From Citrobacter sp. 18056 (lineage in GTDB: Bacteria > Pseudomonadota > Gammaproteobacteria > Enterobacterales > Enterobacteriaceae), in NCBI GenBank assembly GCA_902706235.1, contig CACSJR010000009.1, forward strand, positions 176,324 through 240,323: 64,000 bases of DNA, written 5' to 3'. Of the stretch, positions 26,864 to 36,212 are shown one piece after another. Positions within the stretch are counted from its first letter, which is position 1, and each line of letters opens with the position of its first letter. The translations under genes were made by a program, and so were the position numbers. Under the pieces are notes generated by a model. It saw only the letters and a program-made list of their open reading frames with translations. It had not been told where the DNA came from and made no database searches.

Positions 26864-29800
26864 TTACCTCAATACTTCCTTCAGCACCGGGCCGATGGCC
26901 TCAAACGCCTGTGGGGAAATGATGTCGACGTGAGCGCAGTTCTGGCGATACACCTCAAGCTCTTTCACCCACGGCCCCCAGGCACGATGCGGGTCCTGGC
27001 CCGGCGTCAGCGTTTTTTCGGCGACGAACAGCGTGGCTTTGCCGTCGAACGAAACGCTGTGCGCGGTGGTTAACAGGCGCACCGCATCGGCGTAGTTCCC
27101 TTCAATCGCATTGAACAATTCGCCGGACGCCTGCCCCTGTTGCGCCGCCAGAAACGCTTCACGCTCGCGGTTAATTTCCGCAAGCACGGCCGGGTCCAGC
27201 CCATTGGCTTCTTTTTCCGACCAGTTCTGCGTTTCCGGCGGCCAGGTATCCAGCAGCCCGAGGAACGCCACCGCTTCGCCGCGCTGACGCAAACGCGCCG
27301 CGATGCCCTGCGCCAGCGTGCCGCCGAGCGAGTAGCCGAACAGATAATACGGGCCGTGCGGCTGCTGTTGCAGTAGCGTCGACAGATGGTGCTCGCACAG
27401 CGCATCCAGATTTTCCGCGCTGGCCATTGGCCCTTCCGGACGCGGCGATTGAATGCCGGTTATCGACCAGCGCGGGCTCAGCCAGCGGGCCAGCACGCTG
27501 AACTGCCAGGCAAAACCGGACGCCGGATGGAAGCACCACAGCGTTGGCCCATGGCTTTCACGCAGCGGTAGAATCGCCTCGTAACCCAGCCGCTGAGCCT
27601 GCGCGTCGTTCACCGAATCCAGCAGATGACTGAGTTTACCGACGCTCGAGGCTACCATCACCTGTCCCGGCGTGACCTGACGCACAAAGGTTCGGCTGAG
27701 CTGCGCCGCCAGACGCATCGCCAGCAACGAATGGCCGCCAAGCGCGAAGAAATCAGCATCGACGTCGCCAATCTCACAGCCCAGCAGCGCGGAAAACGCT
27801 TCTGCCACCGCGTGCTCGGTGGCGCTTTCCAGCGCACGCCCTGGCGCTTTTTGCGTCAGTTCCGGCAGCGGCAAGGCTTTGCGGTCGAGTTTGCCGTTAG
27901 CGCTCAATGGTAGCGAGGACAACGGAATAATCGTGATCGGCACCATGTGCGGCGGCAGCGTGTCGCGCAGGCTTTCCAGCAGCACGTCGCACGCCAGCGG
28001 CAGCCCGGAATCGGACACCACGTAGCCCACCAGTTGACGCGCATCGCCGCCCACCGCCGCGGCCTGATTCAGCACGCAGGCATGTGCCACAGCCTGTGCC
28101 ACGCCGGGCAAACTCAGCATCATGCGCTCGATTTCACCGAGTTCTATACGCTGCCCGCGAATTTTGAGCTGATCGTCGCTGCGGCCCAAATATTCCACCG
28201 CGCCGTTATCGAGCCAACGCGCCACGTCGCCGGTGCGATACATGCGCTCGCCCGGCGCAAACGGGGAGGCGATAAAGCGGCTGGCGGTCAGGTCCGGACG
28301 GCCCATGTAACCCTGCGCCAGCTGAATGCCAGTGAGGTATAAATCCCCCGCCACGCCGAACGGCACCGGGCGCATCTGCGCGTCGAGAATGTGCAAACCG
28401 GTATTCCACACCGGGAAACCAATCGGCACGCTATTGCCGCTGACCGCCGCCAGTTCAGGGCCAAATGCCGGATACCAGCTGACATCCACCGCCGCTTCCG
28501 TCGGGCCGTATAAATTGTGCAGTGGCGCGTGAGTGAGCTGTTCCCATTCGCGGCACAGCGCGGTCGGCAGTGCTTCGCCGCTACAGAAAACCTGTTTCAA
28601 CGTGCGGCACGACGCCACGTTTTCGTCCGTTAATGAGGCCACGAATGCTGCCAGCATCGACGGGACAAAGTGGGTGGTGGTCACACCGAAATCGGCGAAG
28701 AACCGTTGCAGCGCCTGCGGGTCGCGATGCGCGTCCGGCTCGGCCATCACCAGTTTCGCGCCGGTGATAAACGGCCACCAAAATTCCCACACCGAGACGT
28801 CAAAACTGCACGGCGTTTTCTGTGCCACTACGTCGGCCGCGGTCAGCGGATAGTTTTCCTGCATCCACAGCAAGCGGTTGACGATCGCCGTTTGCCCGAC
28901 CATCACTCCTTTCGGGCGGCCGGTCGACCCGGAGGTGAAGATGATATAGGCAGTGTGATCGGGCTGCGACAGCGCCAGCGGTGTCTCGTCCCCCGGTGCC
29001 AGCGGCGCGTTGTAGCACAGCGTGTCGATCCCGGAAAAACGGCTGAGCTGATCGTCAGACGTAATCAGCAAAGATGGTTTCGCGTCTTCGAGCATCATGT
29101 GCAGACGATCGTCCGGATAGCCGGTGTCGAGCGGCAGCCAGGCCGCGCCCGCTTCGACGATCCCGTGCAGCGCCAGGGTCAAAAAGACCGAACGGGGCAG
29201 CGCCACCGCCACGCTGTCGCCGGGTTTCACGCCGCGCTCACGCAGCAGATTCGCCAGGGCGACCACCTGCTGGCGCATTTCGCGATAGCTGAACTGTAAT
29301 CGCGCATCGGCCAGCGCGGGTGCGTCAGGCGTTTTCGCCGCCTGGACCGCCACCAGCGCGCTGAGCGTGCTTTCCGGCAGCATCATGCCAGTTTCATTAA
29401 TCTGTTCGAGGCGCTGATATTCGGTGTCCGACACCAAATCCACATCGCCGCAGCGAAGCGCAGGGTTGGCGGAAAACTGCTCCAGCATCGCCAGTAAACG
29501 CGCGGTGTGCTGTTGCAGCGTAGCTTCGTCGTAACGTTGCTGATTCGCCAGGACTTCAATCGACAGTCCGCCCTCTTCGTCCGGGAACAACGCCAGTTCA
29601 AGATCATTCACCGGTCCGGTGGCGAGCGTGTGCGTGGTGGCGCGAACGCCGTCAATTTCGAGTTGATAATCGAATACTTTGACGTTAAATACCGGGCCAA
29701 ACAGCGGTTCGTCACCCGCAGCCTTTCCTGCATCACGCACGATTTGTTCGGCATCATAGCGCTGATGGCGACGCATTTTTTTCAGCTGTGCGCCCAGACG

Positions 29801-30730
29801 ATTGGCCAACTCTGACAGGGTTTCTTCCGGTTTGAGGGTGACCGCCAGCGGCAGCACATTCAGCACCGGTCCGGTGGCGGTGAGCGCCGCCGAGCCTAAC
29901 CGGCGCATGAAAATGTAGCCCGCTGCGTAGTCGTTCCGACCACACAGGCGACCCAACCACAGCGCCGTCAGCGCGAGGGCTAAATCGGTGCGTGGGCTGG
30001 TGGTGGCCGCAGATAAACGGCTAAACGCCTGTTTGTCGGCGCTGAGTTTTAAGCGCCAGAGGGCGGTGGTCGAGGCGCGACCCGGCAGCGGTGCGGCAGA
30101 CAGCGAGGCCGGAGACGGTAGCTGCTGGCGCTGTTCAGCCCAGAACGCACCGTCGCGGCTCCAGGCGTCGCTGTCGCGATAGCGCTGATATTCATCGACC
30201 ACGTCCGCAAAGGGGGTAAACGGTGATTCCGGCGGCGCTTCGCCTTTCAGCAACGCGCGATAAATGTGTACGACCTGGCGGGCAATGGCCGGGAAACTGA
30301 AGCCATCAACCAGTAAATGGTGATATCGCTGATACCAGTACCAGCGGTTATCGGCCACACGGAATAGCTGGTGACACACCAGCGGGTTGCCGCTGTCGAC
30401 CCGGGTGTTTTGCGCCAAATCAGCCTGCATGTGTGCGAGTGCGGCGGCGTGCGCGTCGGCTTCATGACGTAAATCCTGCACCGCTGAAACACACGGCGTG
30501 AGCGCGTCATCAACCCATTGCCACGGTTCGCCGTTTTCGTCGGTGAAGCGCATACGCAGGGTGTCGGCCTGCGCCAGCCCCAACGTTATGGCCTGCTGTA
30601 ACAGCGACGCGTCAATCGCGCCGTCGAGTTCAACGTAATGGGCAACGCTCCAGGCATTTGGCAGCGTGGAGAGCTGTTCCGCCATCCAGATCCCCGGCTG
30701 GGCCGCAACCAGCGGTAAACGCTCAGTCAT
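26864..30730 (-). CDS. entF: Enterobactin synthase multienzyme EntF
   Basis: A 1288-residue nonribosomal peptide synthetase that activates L-serine, condenses it with dihydroxybenzoyl-EntB, and trimerises and cyclises the product. Domains in order: condensation (about 5-430, HHLLVDGFS catalytic motif near 138), adenylation (about 460-950, IIFTSGSTGRPKGV, YGPTEAAVDV, YRTGDVARW, GRSDDQLKIRGQRIELGEIE, NGKLDRKAL), carrier (FFALGGHSLLAMRL, Ser near 1001) and thioesterase (YSLGGTLAQ nucleophile, His in CAHVDIIS). The ATG at 30730 (MTERLPLVAAQPG) has GGAGG before it and overlaps the end of ybdZ by 8 bp. Confidence 0.97.
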   Translation of the reverse strand: MTERLPLVAAQPGIWMAEQLSTLPNAWSVAHYVELDGAIDASLLQQAITLGLAQADTLRMRFTDENGEPWQWVDDALTPCVSAVQDLRHEADAHAAALAHMQADLAQNTRVDSGNPLVCHQLFRVADNRWYWYQRYHHLLVDGFSFPAIARQVVHIYRALLKGEAPPESPFTPFADVVDEYQRYRDSDAWSRDGAFWAEQRQQLPSPASLSAAPLPGRASTTALWRLKLSADKQAFSRLSAATTSPRTDLALALTALWLGRLCGRNDYAAGYIFMRRLGSAALTATGPVLNVLPLAVTLKPEETLSELANRLGAQLKKMRRHQRYDAEQIVRDAGKAAGDEPLFGPVFNVKVFDYQLEIDGVRATTHTLATGPVNDLELALFPDEEGGLSIEVLANQQRYDEATLQQHTARLLAMLEQFSANPALRCGDVDLVSDTEYQRLEQINETGMMLPESTLSALVAVQAAKTPDAPALADARLQFSYREMRQQVVALANLLRERGVKPGDSVAVALPRSVFLTLALHGIVEAGAAWLPLDTGYPDDRLHMMLEDAKPSLLITSDDQLSRFSGIDTLCYNAPLAPGDETPLALSQPDHTAYIIFTSGSTGRPKGVMVGQTAIVNRLLWMQENYPLTAADVVAQKTPCSFDVSVWEFWWPFITGAKLVMAEPDAHRDPQALQRFFADFGVTTTHFVPSMLAAFVASLTDENVASCRTLKQVFCSGEALPTALCREWEQLTHAPLHNLYGPTEAAVDVSWYPAFGPELAAVSGNSVPIGFPVWNTGLHILDAQMRPVPFGVAGDLYLTGIQLAQGYMGRPDLTASRFIASPFAPGERMYRTGDVARWLDNGAVEYLGRSDDQLKIRGQRIELGEIERMMLSLPGVAQAVAHACVLNQAAAVGGDARQLVGYVVSDSGLPLACDVLLESLRDTLPPHMVPITIIPLSSLPLSANGKLDRKALPLPELTQKAPGRALESATEHAVAEAFSALLGCEIGDVDADFFALGGHSLLAMRLAAQLSRTFVRQVTPGQVMVASSVGKLSHLLDSVNDAQAQRLGYEAILPLRESHGPTLWCFHPASGFAWQFSVLARWLSPRWSITGIQSPRPEGPMASAENLDALCEHHLSTLLQQQPHGPYYLFGYSLGGTLAQGIAARLRQRGEAVAFLGLLDTWPPETQNWSEKEANGLDPAVLAEINREREAFLAAQQGQASGELFNAIEGNYADAVRLLTTAHSVSFDGKATLFVAEKTLTPGQDPHRAWGPWVKELEVYRQNCAHVDIISPQAFEAIGPVLKEVLR

Positions 30731-30938
30731 GGCGGCCTCCGGCAAAATGGGCAGGGTTCAGCGTGGTCCAGCGCGCCGCCAGCCAGGCGTTGCAGACTTC
30801 GGCGCTTTGCGGTTCGCAGACGATTTCCCAGCCCGCCGGGAGGGCGCACTGCTGCGGCCAAAGGCTGTACTGCTGGCGAGAATTTTGCAGGATATAAAAC
30901 TGCCCTTGCGCATCATCGAAAGGGTTACTGATTTGCAT
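30723..30938 (-). CDS. ybdZ: MbtH-like protein YbdZ
   Basis: A 71-residue MbtH-family protein, which binds and stimulates the adenylation domain of EntF. The family pattern NPFDDAQGQFYILQN, SLWPQQCALPAGWEIVCEPQS and the paired Trp residues are intact. The ATG at 30938 has AGGAG at good spacing and matches the E. coli start; the longer frame would run through the intergenic gap. It overlaps entF by 8 bp, consistent with coupled 1:1 production. Confidence 0.95.
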   Translation of the reverse strand: MQISNPFDDAQGQFYILQNSRQQYSLWPQQCALPAGWEIVCEPQSAEVCNAWLAARWTTLNPAHFAGGRHD

Positions 30939-30964
30939 ACCAAACTCCTGTCGTAAAGCGCGCT

Positions 30965-32170
30965 TTATGCATCGACCAGCGGCTGCCAGAGCGCGATCAG
31001 CCCTGCAGTAAGCCCGCCACGCCAACACAGCGCATCGTGTCCGCCGTCAACCTGACGCCAGAAAACCGGCTGCTGTTGTAGTTGTTGTAAGAGGGCCTGA
31101 TTGGCCTCAAAGATGACCGGCTCGCGACGTCCGGCTTCAAGCCAGATCCGCAGGCCCTGCGGTGAAAATTCACCGCGAGAAAGTTTTTCGAGAATGACGC
31201 CGCCGTGGCGATCGCCACGTTTCGGCCACCAGTAGGAGCCGGACTGACTCAGCACACAGCCAAAACGCTGCGGCCAGCTGAGCCCGGCGAACATCGCCGC
31301 CAGGCCGCCGAAGCTTTGCCCGGCGACCAACGTGCGTTCCGGCTGCTCGCTGAACGGCGCGATGCGCTGAACCTGCGGGAGCAGCTCGGCCTGTAACGCC
31401 TGCCAGAAATCGGTGTTGCACGGCAATTCCGCGCTGCGATGGGCGGTGTCGATGGCATCCACCAGCACATACACCGCCGCCGGAAGCTGCCCTTCGCGGG
31501 TCAGTCGGGCGAGCGGCGACCACACCGGCATACTTTCAGCCCAGAATTGACCATCAAGCAAAATCGCCAGCGGCCTCGCATGCTGTGACGGTTTTCCGGT
31601 GGTGAAAATCCACACCCGGCGGACATTCCCGAGACGCTGGCTGCGCCATTGAATACACACCGGCGGCGTGTACGGTTCGTCGGGGCTGTCCCAGCCTGGC
31701 TGTTCAGGGGCGTCGGGCAGTGACAGCGCAGACACCGCATGCCCGCGTCCACCGCGCCAGCTGTGCTTATTACGCGGATCGGCCATCGCCTGCGGCAGCA
31801 GTTTTCGCCAGCCTTCGCGCAGCAAAATGCGATCCGGTGCGTTGCCGTTAAACAGCGCTGCATCGAAATCATCGTCGCGTTCAGAAGGAATGAAACAGTA
31901 GCTGCCGCGCCAGCTGGCAGGCAGCCGCGTCTGCCACTGCCAGACGTCAGTGCCCGGCAGACGGGACAGCGTCTGCGGCACCGAATTCTGGTGGTGATCG
32001 GTCACGCCGGTGATGTAAAGCCACACCCGCTTGAGATTCGAATGCCGCTCGCTACCCGCCGGATCGCGCCAGTAAAACGTGACGTGGCAAAACGCCCCTT
32101 CCCGCCGCCATTGTGGCCCGTCAATGCGTTTCCACCAGGCTGCACTCCCTGTCGTTACCGTCTCCGCCAC
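30965..32170 (-). CDS. fes: Enterobactin esterase Fes
   Basis: A 401-residue cytoplasmic esterase that hydrolyses ferric enterobactin after import to free the iron. The N-terminal Fes domain (KRVWLYITGVTDHHQNS near 42) is followed by an alpha/beta hydrolase with nucleophile elbow GQSFGG (Ser near 281) and the C-terminal DGGHDALCWRGGL catalytic His. It starts with GTG at 32170, GGGG lying six bases before. There is no signal peptide, unlike the second Fes-like gene at 39326-40891. First gene of fes-ybdZ-entF, divergent from fepA. Confidence 0.95.
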   Translation of the reverse strand: MAETVTTGSAAWWKRIDGPQWRREGAFCHVTFYWRDPAGSERHSNLKRVWLYITGVTDHHQNSVPQTLSRLPGTDVWQWQTRLPASWRGSYCFIPSERDDDFDAALFNGNAPDRILLREGWRKLLPQAMADPRNKHSWRGGRGHAVSALSLPDAPEQPGWDSPDEPYTPPVCIQWRSQRLGNVRRVWIFTTGKPSQHARPLAILLDGQFWAESMPVWSPLARLTREGQLPAAVYVLVDAIDTAHRSAELPCNTDFWQALQAELLPQVQRIAPFSEQPERTLVAGQSFGGLAAMFAGLSWPQRFGCVLSQSGSYWWPKRGDRHGGVILEKLSRGEFSPQGLRIWLEAGRREPVIFEANQALLQQLQQQPVFWRQVDGGHDALCWRGGLTAGLIALWQPLVDA

Positions 32171-32213
32171 GTTAACCCCGCGCTGTCTGTGGATTATTTT
32201 GTTACAGGCTAAA

Positions 32214-32251
32214 AATTATTGATAATATTATTGATAACTATTTGCATTTGC
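32214..32251. promoter_or_regulatory. Overlapping Fur-like sites in the fes-fepA divergent region
   Basis: Two overlapping 19-mers, at 32221-32239 and 32233-32251, each match the Fur consensus at 12 of 19 positions, in a run rich in GATAA/TTATT units. The second reads GATAACTATTTGCATTTGC, like the region I recall in E. coli. Both genes should be iron-repressed from here. Confidence 0.65.
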
Positions 32252-32335
32252 AATAGCGTATTGACGCGCGTTTTACTTTCCTTCCCCTGCGCTCTGACAG
32301 GGGGTTTATTTGATACAGCAGGACGTTGGCTCACA

Positions 32336-34561
32336 ATGAATAACAAACTCAAATCCTTGGCCTTACTGGTCAATCTGGGTATTTACGGGGTGGCATTACC
32401 CGTATTCGCAGAAGAGACCGCAAAGGCAAAAACTGCAGACGCTGAAGAAACCATGGTCGTTACCGCGGCGCAGCAGAACCTTCAGGCGCCGGGTGTTTCA
32501 ACCATTACCGCCGATGAAATCCGTAAACGCCCGCCCGCTCGTGACATTTCCGAAATCATCCGCACCATGCCTGGCGTTAACCTGACCGGTAACTCCACCA
32601 GCGGCCAGCGCGGCAACAACCGCCAGATTGATATTCGCGGCATGGGCCCGGAAAACACCCTGATCCTGATTGACGGTAAATCGGTCACCAGCCGGAACTC
32701 GATTCGTTTAGGCTGGCGCGGCGAGCGTGATACCCGTGGCGACACCAGTTGGGTTCCACCAGAGATGATTGAGCGTATCGACGTTATTCGTGGCCCGGCT
32801 GCGGCGCGCTACGGCAACGGCGCGGCAGGCGGCGTGGTGAACATCATCACCAAAAAAGTGAACAATGAGTGGCACGGCAGCTGGGACACGTTCATGAATC
32901 TGCCGGAGCATAAAGATGAAGGCTCCACCAAACGCACTAACTTCAGCCTGGCCGGCCCGATGGGCGGCGATTTCAGCTTCCGCCTGAACGGTAACCTGGA
33001 TAAAACTCAGGCCGACGCCTGGGACATCAACGAAGGCCATCAGTCTGAGCGTACCGGAATTTACCAGAACACCCTGCCCGCCGGGCGTGAAGGGGTGGAA
33101 AACAAAGACATCAATGGCGTGCTGCGTTGGGATTTTGCGCCGATGCAGTCGCTGGAACTGCAGGCAGGCTATAGCCGTCAGAACAACCTGTACGCAGGCG
33201 ATACGCAGAACACCAACACCAATAATTTCGTCAAAGAAAACTACGGTAAAGAGACCAACCGTCTGTACCGTCAAAACTACTCTCTGACCTGGAACGGCGG
33301 CTGGGATAACGGCATCACCACCAGCACCTGGGCGCAGTACGAACACACCCGTAACTCACGCAAAGGCGAAGGCCTGGCGGGCGGCACCGAAGGTATCTTC
33401 AACTCCGATAAGTTTGTCGATATCGATTTGGACGATGTGCTGCTGCACAGTGAAATCAACCTGCCTGTCGACTTCGTGTTCAGCCAGACGCTGACCCTGG
33501 GCACCGAATGGAACCAGCAGCGGATGAAGGATATGGCGTCGAATACCCAGACCTTTATGGGCGGCACCATTCCGGGTTACAGCAGCACCAACCGCAGCCC
33601 GTATTCACAAGCGGAAATCTTTTCGCTGTTCGCGGAAGACAATATTGAAGTGACCGACACTACGATGTTGACCCCGGCGCTGCGTTTCGATCACCACAGC
33701 ATTGTCGGCGATAACTGGAGCCCGTCCCTGAACCTGTCGCAAGGACTGTGGGATGATTTCACCCTGAAAATGGGGATCGCCCGCGCCTATAAAGCGCCGA
33801 GCCTGTACCAGACCAACCCGAACTACATTCTCTTCAGTAAAGGCCAGGGCTGCTACGCCAGCGCCAGCGGCTGCTACCTGCAAGGGAATGAAGACCTGAA
33901 AGCCGAAACCAGTATCAACAAAGAAATTGGTCTGGAATTCAAGCGTGACGGCTGGCTGGCGGGTGCCACCTGGTTCCGCAACGACTATCGCGACAAGATT
34001 GAAGCGGGCTATGCGCCGGTGTACACCAACGGTTCCGGAACCGATCTTTACAAGTGGGAGAACGTCCCGAAAGCGGTGGTTGAAGGCCTGGAAGGCACCT
34101 TGAACGTCCCGGTGAGCGAGACCGTTAACTGGACCAACAACATCACCTACATGCTGCAAAGTAAAAACAAAGAGACCGGCGATCGTCTGTCTATCATCCC
34201 GGAATACACCCTCAATTCGACCCTGAGCTGGCAGGTGTATCAGGACTTCTCCGTGCAGTCGACCTTCACCTGGTACGGCAAGCAGCAGCCGAAGAAGTAC
34301 AACTACAAAGGCCAACCGGCGACCGGTACCGAGCTGAACGAAGTTAGCCCGTACAGCATTCTTGGCCTGAGCGGCACCTGGGATGCGACCAAATACGTCA
34401 GCTTCACCGCGGGTATCGATAACCTGTTCGACAAACGCCACTGGCGCGCGGGCAACGCCCAAACAACCGGCGGCGCGACGGGCTATATGTACGGCGCGGG
34501 TGCAGAGACCTATAACGAGTCTGGCCGCACTTACTACATGAGCGTGAATACGCACTTCTGA
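32336..34561 (+). CDS. fepA: Ferric enterobactin outer-membrane receptor FepA
   Basis: A 741-residue TonB-dependent receptor. The signal peptide (MNNKLKSLALLVNLGIYG to VFA) is followed by the TonB box ETMVVTAA and a plug domain with the FepA hallmark MPGVNLTGNSTSGQRGNNRQ, IDIRGMGPENTLILIDGK and RGERDTRGDTSWVPPEM. The barrel ends in YYMSVNTHF with terminal Phe. The start at 32336 matches E. coli; the longer frame of 39 extra codons crosses the Fur sites and has no family support. It is followed by a hairpin and entD. Confidence 0.97.
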   Translation: MNNKLKSLALLVNLGIYGVALPVFAEETAKAKTADAEETMVVTAAQQNLQAPGVSTITADEIRKRPPARDISEIIRTMPGVNLTGNSTSGQRGNNRQIDIRGMGPENTLILIDGKSVTSRNSIRLGWRGERDTRGDTSWVPPEMIERIDVIRGPAAARYGNGAAGGVVNIITKKVNNEWHGSWDTFMNLPEHKDEGSTKRTNFSLAGPMGGDFSFRLNGNLDKTQADAWDINEGHQSERTGIYQNTLPAGREGVENKDINGVLRWDFAPMQSLELQAGYSRQNNLYAGDTQNTNTNNFVKENYGKETNRLYRQNYSLTWNGGWDNGITTSTWAQYEHTRNSRKGEGLAGGTEGIFNSDKFVDIDLDDVLLHSEINLPVDFVFSQTLTLGTEWNQQRMKDMASNTQTFMGGTIPGYSSTNRSPYSQAEIFSLFAEDNIEVTDTTMLTPALRFDHHSIVGDNWSPSLNLSQGLWDDFTLKMGIARAYKAPSLYQTNPNYILFSKGQGCYASASGCYLQGNEDLKAETSINKEIGLEFKRDGWLAGATWFRNDYRDKIEAGYAPVYTNGSGTDLYKWENVPKAVVEGLEGTLNVPVSETVNWTNNITYMLQSKNKETGDRLSIIPEYTLNSTLSWQVYQDFSVQSTFTWYGKQQPKKYNYKGQPATGTELNEVSPYSILGLSGTWDATKYVSFTAGIDNLFDKRHWRAGNAQTTGGATGYMYGAGAETYNESGRTYYMSVNTHF

Positions 34562-34572
34562 TAACGAGGCCG

Positions 34573-34594
34573 CCCCTCTCCTGCGGGAGAGGGG
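34573..34594 (+). other. Hairpin whose 3' arm holds the entD ribosome site
   Basis: A perfect 9-bp stem CCCCTCTCC/GGAGAGGGG with loop TGCG starts 11 bp after the fepA stop codon. The 3' arm GGAGAGGGG is also the only Shine-Dalgarno for entD, ending 7 bases before its ATG. Confidence 0.65.
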
Positions 34595-34601
34595 TATCAC
34601 C

Positions 34602-35264
34602 ATGAAAACAGAGCACAGCCCCCTTTCCCTCGACGGTCATACGCTTCATCAGATTGAATTCGACCCCGCGACCTACACCGACGCCGATTTACTGTGGCTG
34701 CCCCATCACGCTCAGCTTTTGCCTGCTGGCAAAAAGCGCAAAGCGGAACATCTCGCTGGCAGGCTTGCTGCGCTTTATGCCTTACAGCAACATGGCCTTC
34801 GATACATCCCGGCTATCGGCGATAACCGACAACCGCTGTGGCCTAACGGCTGGTACGGGAGCATCAGCCATAGTGGTACGACCGCGCTGGCGGTGGTGTC
34901 ACGGGAGCCGGTGGGTGTGGATTTAGAAACGGTGTTTAGCGCGGAGGTGTGTGACGAGATTACTGACAGTATTATTTCGCCCGAAGAACATGCGTTGCTG
35001 AAAAATTCTGGGCTTCCTTTCCCGTTGGCGCTGACGCTGGCGTTTAGCACCAAAGAGAGCGTGTATAAGGCGTTAAGTTTCGCGACCAACGACATGCCCG
35101 GTTTTACGGCCGCCCACCTTGTGGCAATTAATCGACAACACATCACGGTGCAGTTAACCGCCGCCTTTGCCCCCGCGCTGGCGGGGCGAATTTGTCGGGT
35201 GGCATGGCTGCAAATCAATAATCAGCTCGTGACCCTACTGGCGAAAACTCTCCAGTCGGCGTAG
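34602..35264 (+). CDS. entD: Enterobactin phosphopantetheinyl transferase EntD
   Basis: A 220-residue Sfp/EntD-type transferase that moves phosphopantetheine from CoA to the carrier Ser residues of EntB and EntF. The motifs are present: GSISHSGTTALAVV (near 87), VGVDLETVF (Mg-binding Asp/Glu near 107) and FSTKESVYKAL (near 147). It lies 40 bp after fepA, with a hairpin between. Its last 30 bp overlap the convergent acetyltransferase gene. Confidence 0.95.
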   Translation: MKTEHSPLSLDGHTLHQIEFDPATYTDADLLWLPHHAQLLPAGKKRKAEHLAGRLAALYALQQHGLRYIPAIGDNRQPLWPNGWYGSISHSGTTALAVVSREPVGVDLETVFSAEVCDEITDSIISPEEHALLKNSGLPFPLALTLAFSTKESVYKALSFATNDMPGFTAAHLVAINRQHITVQLTAAFAPALAGRICRVAWLQINNQLVTLLAKTLQSA

Positions 35265-35936
35265 CTGTTGGCCTTTATCATCAAAATTGCTTTCATCAAG
35301 CCAGGCCTGAAGCGCGGTATTAATCGCGGGCCATTCGCCGTCGATGATTGATAGCCAGTCGCTGTCACGGTTTCGGCCTTTGCGCACCATCCGCTGACGA
35401 AAACGGCCTTCGAAGGTGAAACCGATGCGTTCTGCCGCCTGGCGTGAGGCGGTGTTCAGGGAATCGCATTTCCATTCCACACGGCGATAACCACAGGCGA
35501 AGGCTTCGCGCAGCAGTAGCCAGACCACTTCGGTGCTGATGACGCTGCGTTTCATGCGCAGTGACCAACTAACATGCCCGATTTCCACCGTGCCGTTGGC
35601 GCGATCGATTGCCATCAGGCACACCACGCCTGCTGCGCGTTCGCTGCGTAAATCAATGACCGCGAAGGGCACTATCGCGCCGTCATCTACTTTGTCCTGC
35701 AGCCAGGCATTTGCCGCCTCAACGGAATCAGGCCGCTCGCTGCCGAGCCACGTCCAGTCGCGGTCATCCAGCGCCAGAGCGAAAGCATCGAACAGATCCG
35801 CAGCATGATGCGCGGCATTCAGCGGTTCCAGTCGACAGGTTCGGCCCGTTAACGGTTTACGTTCCAGCAATCCCGCGCCCTGCCAGTCCGGAAGTGGGTC
35901 ACCCACTAATTGCTCATATTTGTTGATTTCCGCCAC
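35235..35936 (-). CDS. GNAT-family N-acetyltransferase (RimJ/RimL type)
   Basis: A 233-residue acetyltransferase of the RimJ/RimL-like branch. Acetyl-CoA-binding strands are suggested by RTCRLEPLNAAHHAADLFDAF near 32, VEIGHVSWSLRMKRSVISTEVVWLLLREAF near 117 and KCDSLNTASRQAAERIGFTFEGRFRQ near 155, the classical GNAT order. It starts with GTG at 35936, GGGAGG placed just before. The target amine is unknown; small molecules or protein N-termini are both possible. Its 3' end overlaps entD by 30 bp in the opposite direction. Confidence 0.8.
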   Translation of the reverse strand: MAEINKYEQLVGDPLPDWQGAGLLERKPLTGRTCRLEPLNAAHHAADLFDAFALALDDRDWTWLGSERPDSVEAANAWLQDKVDDGAIVPFAVIDLRSERAAGVVCLMAIDRANGTVEIGHVSWSLRMKRSVISTEVVWLLLREAFACGYRRVEWKCDSLNTASRQAAERIGFTFEGRFRQRMVRKGRNRDSDWLSIIDGEWPAINTALQAWLDESNFDDKGQQLRRLESFRQ

Positions 35937-36212
35937 GTCGCCTCCCGATGATTATTCATCACGGTTATATCACATGGCATTACGGCTTCGCTGCAAACCC
36001 GCCAGCCCCAATCGCCGTTAGTTTCGTCAAACAATACATTTTCCGACGTTATCACCAATAAACTCCAAATAATACGGAATCATATTCTACAAATGCGATC
36101 AAAATCGGCTTTAGTGGCGTAAAAAAGCGTGTTTCAGTCCGACATTGCCTCTATTATCGCTTAGACACATTCAGCAATGAAATGAAATATCCAGTCGGTC
36201 GAGAGAGGATCT

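Noticed and set aside
33605..34603. Minus-strand open frame of 332 codons opposite fepA
   Set aside because: Antisense to the conserved fepA barrel; the composition is Val/Arg/Ala-rich without a domain.
35947..35960. GATGATTATTCATC palindrome upstream of the acetyltransferase as a Fur box
   Set aside because: The 19-bp alignment around it is poor, and neither neighbouring gene has an obvious iron role.
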